Assembly (NCBI GenBank): GCA_022315425.1
Contig: JAIUPT010000041.1
Span: 248,001-312,000, forward strand
Direction of reading: 5' to 3'
Length of the DNA: 64,000 nucleotides
DNA from: Pseudevernia furfuracea
Taxonomy: Eukaryota > Ascomycota > Lecanoromycetes > Lecanorales > Parmeliaceae
Position numbers and translations under genes: made by a program. Below the pieces are notes generated by a model that did no database searches, was not told the DNA's origin, and saw nothing but the letters and a program-made list of their open reading frames with translations. How positions within the stretch are numbered: position 1 is the stretch's first letter; every line of letters begins with the position of its first letter. Below, one piece after another: positions 54,897 through 64,000 of the stretch.

Positions 54897-55427
54897 CTAA
54901 CCCATAACAGGCTCCACAATCACAATCGGCACCTCCTTCCGCCCCTCCTCCTCCTCCTCCATGCCCAACCATCGCCCAAGAACACCCACAGCCCAATACG
55001 CCAATCCACCCAAACTCTCCAGCCAGCAACAAACCACGAGCCAAACCCCCCTTATCAACGCCCACACCAGATTCGACACCAATTTGAACAAACAAAACAC
55101 CCCGGCGACCCAAACCAGCACCCCGAGCACGATGAAAAACCATGGAACCTCCACACACGCCTTCGCTGACGGAAGAAAGGTCAACCAGTTGTCGATGACT
55201 GGGAAGGTGTAGCCGCAGATTTGGACATTGAAGTCGGCTGCATAGTTGGCTCTGGCGAAGAGGGCATTGATGGTGTCATTGTGGGGTGCGGGGCCGAAAG
55301 CAAGGTCGCAGAGGAAGAGGGCGAGGATGCGGCCGCTGGCAAGGAAATGGGAGAAGGAGGATTTGAGGAAGGGGGTTGTGAGGAAGGGTGGGGTATCGGT
55401 GTTGAGGTCTGAGAGGTAGAAGGGCAT
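54897..55427 (-). CDS. Small multi-pass membrane protein
   Basis: An intronless frame of 176 aa. Hydrophobic segments occur near residues 31-50 (GRILALFLCDLAFGP) and 93-118 (VPWFFIVLGVLVWVAGVFCL), followed by a third, Trp-rich one (VWALIRGVWLVVCCWLESLG then LAYWAVGVLGRWLG). A short acidic stretch (MEEEEEGRKE) sits before the C-terminus. The region between TM1 and TM2 has ICGYTFPVIDNWLTFLPSAK and two Cys that could be lumenal. No family recognised. The gene is short but its composition and long unbroken frame support it. Confidence 0.6.
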   Translation of the reverse strand: MPFYLSDLNTDTPPFLTTPFLKSSFSHFLASGRILALFLCDLAFGPAPHNDTINALFARANYAADFNVQICGYTFPVIDNWLTFLPSAKACVEVPWFFIVLGVLVWVAGVFCLFKLVSNLVWALIRGVWLVVCCWLESLGGLAYWAVGVLGRWLGMEEEEEGRKEVPIVIVEPVMG

Positions 55428-56280
55428 GGTTGGAGTCGGCTAGTTGAGGATGGATATAGTGGAGAAATGAATGATCAAATGCCTGGCAGTTGAAGGGAAT
55501 GGTAAGATTTTGATGATGAGTATGCAGAGATTGAAGGAAGGGGAAAGCCCTCGTGCATGGTATTAAGAGCGAGTGATGTAGGTGCTATGTCTGAGACCTT
55601 TTGTCCCATGGGAACAAAGCCAGATAAAGCAGGTTTCGGATTCAGCTTGCATGTCTTCATGAAAGAAATGAAGGCTTCAGAACAGCGAACTCTCCGAAAG
55701 CGCCGAGACTTGTTGAATGATTCCTAGACAAAAATAATTGCCCGCAGTCTGCCGGAAACTGCTTTAAGGACAAAGTGAGGGATGAATTTTCGAATATTTG
55801 ATTTAGGGCATAGTCTCATAATCCAAAGGGGGTATATAACGCCTCTGAAGCTCGACCCAGAGCTGTCTTACCACCCATTAAACACCAAAAGAGCGGGATC
55901 AACCCTGAACCAAAGCAACAGCCAGCGACCAACATTAGTAAATACAGCGGCCATGCTGCGGTTGATGGTCGAATCGAATCCCACGGCTGAATTTGGCATC
56001 CCTTCCAAATTCGCATTCCATCGTTCGTCAGGCCAAGTCCCACGTGTCTTGGGGTTTTGTCCCCTGCAATAGTAGAGGTGAGGCGCAGTTCCTGTTCAAC
56101 TTGCAACTCGACCGTGCAAGCATTACCAGAGTGTACAAAGCCGTTGGGATTTTGCAAAACTCAGAGAGCGCCTGGCTGGACTCATCCGGCCAATTCGAGC
56201 GTCGACGATTCAGAGCCACGAGTGGGTATCTATGCATGCCATACGCAGCTAAGTGTGAACTCGTAAAGAAGAGGAGCCGA
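55428..56280. other. Intergenic
   Basis: Promoter of the small membrane protein and 3' flank of the mannosidase gene. Overlapping frames at 55782-56303 on both strands are noise. Confidence 0.4.
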
Positions 56281-58330
56281 TCAACCATAGCGCGGACCGT
56301 CATCTACCCCGGGCTTGGGTCGTCTGAAGGGGTGCGCTTCAGTGTTTCTGCGGAATGAATCAGCGTTACCCCTCTTACCTCTCACATTGCAGTTGTCGAG
56401 TGGTTGGTTAGGTCACTTACAGCACATACTCATCCAGACTAACAACACTCGGCTCGCTAAAGATCAAATAGAAATATTTCAGCGTCTCCGCCATCCAAAA
56501 GCTCTCCATCTTATTTTGCTTCGCCGAATTATCAACTCTCACATCCGAGATCATCGCATTGCCAAACTCCGTCCGCGTGTTCCTCTCGATATTCGAGAAC
56601 ATGCGCCATGCTGTGTCTAGAAGGTCGGTATCGCCAGTAAGACGATACAGGACGAACACAGACTCGATTGCTTCGGGCCGGAGGAGGTATCGTGCATCCC
56701 AAATTTCGGTGAAGCCTCTCGGGACCTTGTTCCCGTGGATGGTGTGATTCAGCAGCTGCGCATCAGTTCTGATTTCATCGCCTTCCTCTTTCTTGCCTTT
56801 AGCCCTTTCTAGAACAGCTGCTTCCCAGGTCTGCTCATTCCACTGGCAATCAGAGTTCATCTCGCATGGCACCATGAAGAATTGTTCAGGCATGATCCCA
56901 GAAGGCATATTGTCATATGCCCATATGCAGCCATCGACGAGTTTCTTTGCCGTGTTCATGTGTTTCGGCTTGTCGAAGATCTTCGCACCAATACCTACCA
57001 TACCGCCGGTGTAGCATCCCAAATGCTGGCCTTGTGGGCTGAGTCTGGTTCTAGCGCTGCTGTCCACTACTACAGCCCCAGACATTAGGATGTCCTTGTT
57101 GTCCGGTATCATGGGTTGAAAGAATATATTATTGATAGCTGTCGTCATGGCGAGATCATACATATTCTTGAGTTGGTCCTCATCGTCTCGGCCACCGATG
57201 AGCATATGCTGCTTTGGTAGGTATTCGTACCACGAGTCCGCCATGCTACCAAGGGTGTAACTATTGTCTTCAAAATTTATGGCCTCCGCGTTCATGAGGG
57301 TTGGCCATAAGCCTGGTAAAGAGGTTTTGCTTTGGTATTTCTCGAATGCGTCCAGTATCCTCTTTACTGCATCGTAATACTTCAAGTTGCCCGTCAACTG
57401 AGAAAGTCGTGTAAACTCCAGCGTGAGAGAGCCGATCTCAGCAATGAGCGTTGCCGTACCCGCCGTCTGTTGAGCCCCCTCGAGCGCCTCTTTCCATTTC
57501 CATCGTGTGACTGGCATACGATTCGGCGTATCGAAGGCGCAATACAGTAGATCTCCCACCTCCGTCGCTTTCTGCAGAAGAATAGGATACGTGCCCCCGG
57601 TCAGGTCATAGGCGCCAAGAAAGCCCCCGAGGTACCTGATCGTTGTCTCGAAGATATTGAGCATGCTCTCACTTGTAGAATTGAAATCGATGTCCTTAGC
57701 AGCATCGACAGCTTCGTCGAACTCCTCCTTCAAGCCCATGATCCAAAGCGTATCCAATGTATCCACCAATGTAGCAGCCCACCCTCCAAAAGCTTGCACA
57801 TTCCCTCCGTCCAACGGGGTCAGCTCGTCTTTCATCCACGCATGTGCCTTGTATCCTGCCCATGAGTGCTCGAAGCTCGACTTGACAGCCCCAAGCCTCT
57901 GCAAGCGTGTAGCCTTCGCCTCGTCTGTTTCAGCGCCGAAATCATGCTGGACCTGTGAAAGCTGGTAGGGCAAACCTTTCGAAAAGTATTTGTAGTTTTT
58001 GACGGGATTTTGCTCGAGGAACTTTCGCGTGCCGAAAGTATGCTGCCCATTTGTGAATCTTGGAGGGGGTCCAACCACTTCCGGAGAGTTTGGGTCTGCG
58101 GCACCTTGGGAGGAAGGTGTCCCGTCTGTTGAGATGTTGGAAGGCACATCATTATAGCCGTAGCTATCCAATCTTGACGTCGAAGATTTGCCTTTCGTTC
58201 TGTAACCTGGTCTAGTCTTCACCTTCGTTGCGTTCAATGCAAATTCTTGCAGAGAATAGAGGTACCAGATTCCGAGGACGAGGATCGAGGCTAGGACAAC
58301 AGAGGTGATCCTTCTGCGTGGCATGAACAT
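56281..58330 (-). CDS. Class I alpha-1,2-mannosidase (GH47), type II membrane protein
   Basis: Exons 58330-56421 and 56347-56281, joined by a 73-nt intron (GTAAGT donor), give 658 aa. An ATG two codons later is also possible. A short basic N-terminus (MFMPRRR) and a single anchor helix, ITSVVLASILVLGIWYLY (about 8-26), give type II topology in the ER or Golgi. A stem region precedes the GH47 (alpha/alpha)7 domain, with LTPLDGGNVQAFGGWAATLV, DTLDTLWIMG, ETTIRYLGGFLGAYDL, SFWMAETLKYFYLIFS and RPEAIESVFVLYRLTGD, which contain the conserved acidic catalytic residues. The small last exon supplies the conserved end (DEYVL)NTEAHPF. The enzyme trims alpha-1,2-linked mannose from N-glycans. The frame without exon 2 would stop in the intron and lose this conserved end. 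Confidence 0.95.
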
Positions 58331-58944
58331 GGTGGCGAAAGGATCAAGTCGCCGCTCGACAGGGAGGATGCAAGGAAGCGATACGCTCCATGTTTGGGAT
58401 CATTGAAGTGGCATACTTAGTTGACAGGTGGTTCCTCGCTGTTTCCAGCGTTTTTGAGGGTTTGAGCCCCTTCAGCCGCCAAGGGCGCTTTTCCCCACAC
58501 TTGGTTTGGTGCAGACAAGAGTAAAGTAGTGCTGATACAGTATTTCCCCCTATCGTGATAGTAAGGCAAACTCTTAGTGATGGACTCTCATGGACTTATG
58601 TACATATGTATGGAGATATACTACTGGCTACATTCGAATGTACATATATGAAGTACAAATACAGTTTAATCTATTCGTACCCACCTCCCGGGAGAACCGG
58701 CCCAAGTGGCCACCACCCAATAATGCAGTAATACCAATACATCCATGGCACCCAGACCAGGATTCGCTAGACGCTATGCTATGAAGCGCTCCGGCGCTCT
58801 TCCTCCGCGCGCTTCCTGTCGACAACTCGAGCAACACTATGGCTATGCATCCGAAAGATTTTTTTTAATGACAACGCCGGCGCTGTGCATGGGACCAAAG
58901 ATTTTTCTTGCAATCACGAGTCAGATCGCAGACTCAACAACTAA
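58331..58944. other. Intergenic
   Basis: Mannosidase promoter and 3' flank of the secreted-protein gene. Nothing else recognised. Confidence 0.4.
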
Positions 58945-60624
58945 TCAGCTACGCGAAAGCTTCTGCTGCGTTTGGGTGATCAAAGGCCCCAGATATCCAG
59001 CCGGTACGCTGAGGATACTTTCGGCCGTGACTCCGTGCGCATTCTGGTAAAGGAACAATGCTTGTGGTGTTGTCTCCAGAAACTCGCACTTTTTGTCCAC
59101 ACCCCCATGCTTCCTCGTTGGCACAGCGCAACTCATGTTCCAGGTGAGGATGCGCAGTTGAGAAATGCACGCCGTGTTGACACCGGCTGCATTGACCGTA
59201 ATATTGACAGGCTGGCCGAAATTGCCCTCGGCATTGCAGGCCTGTGCCCCCTCGAAAAGTAGCTCGCCTGTAGTCAAGTTGGCGAGAAGATTAGTGATCT
59301 GATGACCATAATTTCGATTCATGTGGCTGAAGTCATTCAGTGTGAATGCTGACTGGTAGTTGCCGCTATACCACCAAGCATCACAGACGTTTTGCTCGTT
59401 GTATCCTTGGCAGTCAATATCGTAATTTAACTTCGTACCGTTGGTATCCATTTCCTGCGGGTTTGTTCCTCGAGCGATGACCCCGTACACGTTATTACCG
59501 TTGAGGGCTTGGGAAATGAGGTAGGTGTTGAATGCGAAGTAAAGATAGTTAGACTGATCTGGCAAGGATGGTGGTAAAGCGGTGAAGTTTCCTTGGGAAG
59601 CAAAAGCGAGGAATTCGCTTTCGTTGGACATGACCGAGACCAAAGTCTGATTGAGGTTGCTCTGTACCGGCACAAGGACTGTCTGTGCAAAGTTGGCGCT
59701 GAGATCAGCTAGCTGTATGATTTGTGTCTCTGAACCGTCAATCGGAAAGAGAAATCGTCCGATGTTGGGTACGGTGCTCAGCGCATTGGATATGACCTGA
59801 GCAGCGGCCTGCCAAGTGAAGCTGAAAGCGTTGTGTGCTGCGAAAATTCCTAATGGACCTGGGATGAGGGCGAAAACACTCTGAACAGCAAGCAGTATGT
59901 CCTGAAGGATCACTCCTGTACTAGAAGGAACATCGAGGAGTTGTACGATTGATCCGATGTTGTCGGCAGCGATTCCTCCAGAATTGCCTACTGCTTCCCA
60001 CCAAGAATAGAAGAATTGATTGATTGCTGTAGGCAACGATGTTAGTGTTGTTGAAACAAGGCTCTTTGTTCAATGCGTACCATATATGTTGTAAGCAACG
60101 TAGAAGACCTCTGGCTGAGTAGCAAGATTTGGATTCTGAGGAGGAACGCAAGCGTTGGGCGCGATTTGGGAGCAATCAATACCCCAAAAGCCGTTGAGAC
60201 GTAAGAAACAAGTTGAGAAGCCTTCATACTCGTAGCATTTGTTGTCGTTCGCCCAATTTATGACCCATTGGGTAAGTTTCAACTCGTTCCAACACTTGTT
60301 TCCTCGGCCAGTTGTAAGGTTCGTACAAACAACTTGGTCATCATCCACGTCGCCGGGTTGGCTAATAAATCCTGGCGAATTTGCTGTGGTTCCATTGCCT
60401 GTACCGCCAGTACTTCCATCGGTCGTGGTGTGATTCTGCGTCTGCGAGGCCTGGCCCCCTATACCAGCTGCGTTGCCCAGTGAATTACCAGCGTCATCGC
60501 CCGACTGTCGCTCAATGAGATCGGCATTTTCAAGGTCCAGATCACTGAGGAGTGGATCAGCTGTAGCAATCGTGTGAAATGCTAGAGATGCGGAGATGTA
60601 ATATAAACTCTGATAGATACGCAT
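58945..60624 (-). CDS. Secreted N-glycosylated protein, fungal conserved domain of unknown function
   Basis: Exons 60624-60081 and 60026-58945 (54-nt intron) give 541 aa. An N-terminal signal peptide (MRIYQSLYYISASLAFHTIA, then TADP) precedes a Ser/Thr/Gly-rich linker with a few N-x-T sites. From about residue 100 there is a Cys- and Trp-containing domain: VCTNLTTGRGNKCWNEL, WVINWANDNKCYEYEG, CFLRLNGFWGIDCSQI, then FYVAYNIYAINQFFYSWWEA, which spans the splice site. The C-terminal half has many N-x-S/T sites and paired cysteines. I think this matches a fungal secreted DUF (possibly DUF7872), but I cannot confirm it. No catalytic motif is visible, so a cell-wall or secreted structural role is only a guess. 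Confidence 0.8.
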
Positions 60625-61787
60625 ATTCAGGGAAGTAGTATAAAGATACGCAAGATTTTTGTATCATGGAGGGCAGTATGGACGTTGACTCCGCATGCCA
60701 AACCCAAAAGTTCGTTGAAATGAGCAAAGAAATGACGGCGAGAGAGAAACGTGGATACATGAAGCGATACAAAGAAGCAAAAAAGTCAAGCCCAGCCGCA
60801 ACTGTCGGCAAGCGAGACAGGATAGCCACATGATGTACGAAGAATTAGGAACAGCTTCACCGCCAGTCATCATTTGGTAGAAGTATGTGGCTTACTTACC
60901 GCTTACCAGAGGATTTGTTCGTTGCGCAGTTTCAAGATCTGGAGAATGCTTCGTTGCGCTTATGGAAGATCTCAAGACAAGACATTAGCCGTTCTCGCCC
61001 ACGGTGATCATGAATCGACAGCCCACCGGCTATTCGTTCTCAAGCATCTGGCGCGCCACTCTAGGCGATTCTTTGTCGCCTCCGGGACCTGAAGAGGCTA
61101 CAATAGAAATTAGCATAGCGACAGTTGAAACATCAGCAATGTTCAATTCTTCGCAAAGACAAGTACAGTAACGGAGTATCGTCGTGAATTTGTGCAGGAG
61201 CAGGGCACCTCCCTGTTACCCCATGCGATTAGTGTGGCATTTCCATGAGAAACCTGCGGAGATCCCTAGATCTTTACCCGCGTGGGGGTTATTAGATAAT
61301 GGGGAGAAATGGCGGGTCGCAAATTCGTCTTCCGATTTTGGATGCCATCGTCTCATTACGTAAGATATCGTGGCTGCTTCAGGTACTGTAAGACATGACG
61401 TCGATGTTACAAGGCCCTCGCTGAGGACAGACGATTCGACGGGCGGATAGAGCGTAGAAGGTTTATGGAAGAGAAAACTCCGCTATGTGGACGAACGTCT
61501 CATTAGAGTAATCAGCTTCGAATTCGTCATCTGGTTGGCCCGGATATTGACACATAAGTGTGTGAATTGAAGACTCAGTATTAGTATTTACTAGGTCAGA
61601 TATTAGCGACCTGGCAGATCTGTCGTTGATTCCTAATAGCAATGTCATGGCTCGGGTATGTACATACAGCGCTCTCTCATAAGCCATGAATACATCAGTA
61701 CGTAGATCATGAACCACATAAAGCCATGCTTCATCATCTTCCTCTTCATTATAGGCCTTTCAATCCCTATGTGCACAACCAACCTGT
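60625..61787. other. Intergenic
   Basis: Promoter of the secreted-protein gene and 3' flank of nudE. A minus-strand frame at 61463-61717 starts with GTG and has no motif. No supported gene. Confidence 0.4.
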
Positions 61788-63765
61788 TCAGAATGTCTCC
61801 CCTACCCCACTTAGCTTCCTCGCACCTATTCTCTCAGGAGGTCCCATTTCTCCCCCTCCAGCGCTCGGTCCCAAACTAATTCTCCGCCCGCTTCCCAAGC
61901 CACTAAATCTCTTCTTCGCACTCGAAGGCGCAATACCAGGGATGGAAGATCCGCCTTCGCCCTTGCCGATGGTAGTTCTTCTCGAAGGTGTAGGTGTGAG
62001 GACGTCGCCATTCTCTTCTTCCTCCTGGCGATGGAATGATGAGCCGTAGGTGCTCATTCTGCTTACGCTTGCTGAATGGCCGTGACCGTGAGTGCTTGTA
62101 TAAGAACCTCCAATTGAAGATCGAGGGCGGCGAGATTCGGACTGCGTAGTACTGTTGGCGTAGTGACCGAGAGGCGTCTGGCTACCATTAATAGATTGTC
62201 GGCTGCTTGGACGACTGGTGCTCGAAGACGTGGCGCCGGGTAGGTGGCTGATTGATTGTCGAGATGAAAGACTTGCACGAGAGCTCGGTCGACTATTGTG
62301 GGGGTCACGACTTGGCGGCCGACTACTATGCATGTCACGCGTAGGACTTAGCTGCGGTATTCCGAATGATAACCGACTCGAGGGACGATCGACGGTTGGA
62401 GTGTATGCTGAGGATAGACGGCTCGCCGGACGCTCTGTCGTAGGCGTATGGACGGAAGAAGCATTGGAACCACCTATTCGTTTCTTGTTGCTACGCATTG
62501 TGACGGTAGCTGGGATGAAAGACTGTCCAATAACAGAGCCGCTGTGTGGAGAAGTCCGTGGTGGGGTTGATGTTGGCGCTGGGAGTTTCGAGCGTGCTGA
62601 CTTAAGTCGTTCCTCTAGGTTTGTCATCTTAGTCCTCAGACCACGAATTTGATGGAGCGATCCGGAGTGCGGGAGACCAGGACCTTTCTGCTCCACTTCA
62701 GGGCGGCTAAATGTGGTTCGGCGTGCGAACGATGGTGTACGATCATTGGTCAACGAAACGGAGGGGCCGCGAGAGTGCCTCGGCTGGCGTGATGAAGTCT
62801 TCTGATAAGCTGGGCGTGGTGTGGTGTTTGAGTCTGCCATTGAGAGCCTCGACTTTGCCACTGGCAGCGCAGGCGTAGTAGCGATTGTGGGAACAGACTT
62901 TTCAGACACGGGTGGGGACGGAGGTGTAAGGGTCTCTGATACTTCAGAAGACGCTGATTTCGTAGGTGGTGTTGCGATGGTTGGAGACGAAGTGGATGTT
63001 GTTGGTGATAGCTCCGATAAAGCTGACTGAGGCCGGGCAAGGTCCGACACAATCGATGGTGGCTGTCTCCGGCGCTGCCTTTCTGCTGCACCTTCTGCAC
63101 GGCGGAGCTTATCCTGCCTAATTTCGGCTTCGATTTTCAGATCGCTGAGTTCATCTCGTAGCCGCTGCGTTTCGATTCGGAGAGCTTCTCTTTCTTGCTC
63201 GCCAGCTTTGATCTCTTCTTCGGCCATGACTCCACGCTCTATAGAAACGTTGTACTTGGACTCCAGATCTTCTAACGAGGATGTTGTATTCCGTGCCTGT
63301 CGTTCGAAGTCGTCATTCGACACCTCTATATCCCGTAACCTAAGCTGCAGGGTTCTGTTAGTGTCACGTAAAGTAGTGATCTCTTTCTGGAGAGTGTTTT
63401 GAGCTGTATTCGCTTCAGCTTTCGATTGTTTGTATTTGGTCTGCTCGAACGTTAGACACGAGCCATAAATTTGGGGGGTAAAGAATGTCCTGCTTCGGGT
63501 CCGTCGCCCGCAGTTCGGGCCAGCTTACCTTCCATTCTTCAACTTCGAAACCCAAGTTCTCCACCTTCTCTTGTAATTGCCTTTCCCTCCTTTCTGCAGC
63601 CTCTACATCCTTCTCCAATTCAGCCTCCAACTCTTTGCTAGACGTCTGAAAGTCCGCAAGCTCGGCTTCAAGCTGCTCATACTGTGATTTATAGTATGTT
63701 AGGGAGTTTTCGGAGTCTGTAGGTACACGGGGTGAGGAAGAGATTGAATCCTCGAGAGTTGGCAT
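61788..63765 (-). CDS. nudE: Nuclear distribution protein NudE (NDE1/NDEL1 homologue)
   Basis: Exons 63765-63529 and 63440-61788 (88-nt intron, GTAAGC donor) give 629 aa. Residues about 20-190 form a long coiled coil: YYKSQYEQLEAELADFQ, KVENLGFEVEEWK|TKYKQSK (across the splice site), TLQLRLRDIEVSNDDFERQA, SLEDLESKYNVSIERGVMAE and IETQRLRDELSDLKIE. This is the characteristic NudE N-terminal region, which binds Lis1/NudF and dynein. The C-terminal two thirds are Ser/Arg/Pro-rich and disordered, with repeated RPSSR units around 400-450. NudE regulates cytoplasmic dynein in nuclear migration and hyphal growth. Length and layout fit filamentous-fungal NudE. Firm call. Confidence 0.95.
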
Positions 63766-64000
63766 GGCTAGAGGCAGGCGACACGAAGTGGCGATATCGG
63801 TCGTGAAGTTAGTTGAAAAGTCGCGCCAAGGGCTCAGGGCGATTATGTCAAACAGTCTCCTATGTCCAGGTCCAAGTAGTAAACAGGCGTTTCAGCAACA
63901 GCTCGAGATCAGTCTAATGTGTAGAGCTCAAGGTCACCAGGCGCGATGTTCGTAATGGGCGCTATAACGTTGTTCCTGACGTGTGCAACAAATGTCGTTC
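63766..64000. other. 5' flank of nudE
   Basis: Upstream sequence of the nudE gene, presumably its promoter and leader, running off the right edge. No coding sequence recognised. Confidence 0.4.

Noticed and set aside
55782..56303. Open frames around the mannosidase 3' end
   Set aside because: Antisense shadows or noise; the second mannosidase exon explains the conserved sequence there.
61463..61717. 84-codon minus-strand frame downstream of nudE
   Set aside because: Non-ATG start, no motif, and lies where the nudE 3' untranslated region is expected.

Overview
The window is nuclear DNA from a filamentous ascomycete (Pezizomycotina). Genes are interrupted by short introns of about 50-240 nt with GT...AG ends and CTAAC/CTGAC-like branch sites. 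The families present (velvet factor, NudE, Dbp9, mL60, SAT4/PTH11-like membrane protein, GH47 mannosidase, GMC oxidoreductase) are typical of that subphylum. Class cannot be fixed from sequence alone; Leotiomycetes is my guess, not a result. No bacterial operons, CRISPR arrays, rRNA or convincing tRNA genes were seen. Exon structures below were built by reading splice sites. Every spliced coding sequence that is complete in the window sums to a multiple of three.

Left part (1-31 kb), mostly housekeeping and lineage-specific genes: the 3' end of a membrane-protein gene running off the left edge; mitoribosomal protein mL60; a divergent velvet-domain protein; a small coiled-coil protein; an 815-residue membrane protein with near-identical 68-residue tandem repeats; an LRR-like protein divergent from the DEAD-box helicase Dbp9; a small secreted protein; an FAD/NADPH reductase lacking a flavodoxin domain; and a VIT + vWA protein divergent from arginyl-tRNA synthetase.

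Middle (33-45.4 kb), a probable specialised-metabolite gene cluster: a 2-oxoglutarate/Fe(II) dioxygenase, an NRPS-like adenylation-thiolation-reductase enzyme, a SAT4/PTH11-like membrane protein, a secreted GMC flavin oxidoreductase and an intronless family-1 glycosyltransferase. The upstream regions of the last two genes share a roughly 200-bp block of ordered sequence matches, which suggests segmental duplication or a common promoter. The enzyme set would fit activation and reduction of a carboxylic acid, oxidative tailoring and glycosylation. The product is unknown and that route is inference.

Right part (46-64 kb): a decayed region with an isochorismatase-like gene relic, a conserved single-pass membrane protein, an F-box-like protein, a degenerate tandem repeat of about 240 bp, a small multi-pass membrane protein, a GH47 alpha-1,2-mannosidase, a secreted N-glycosylated protein and NudE, the dynein regulator. 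Intergenic stretches are long (0.3-2.3 kb) and hold several polypurine or simple-sequence tracts.
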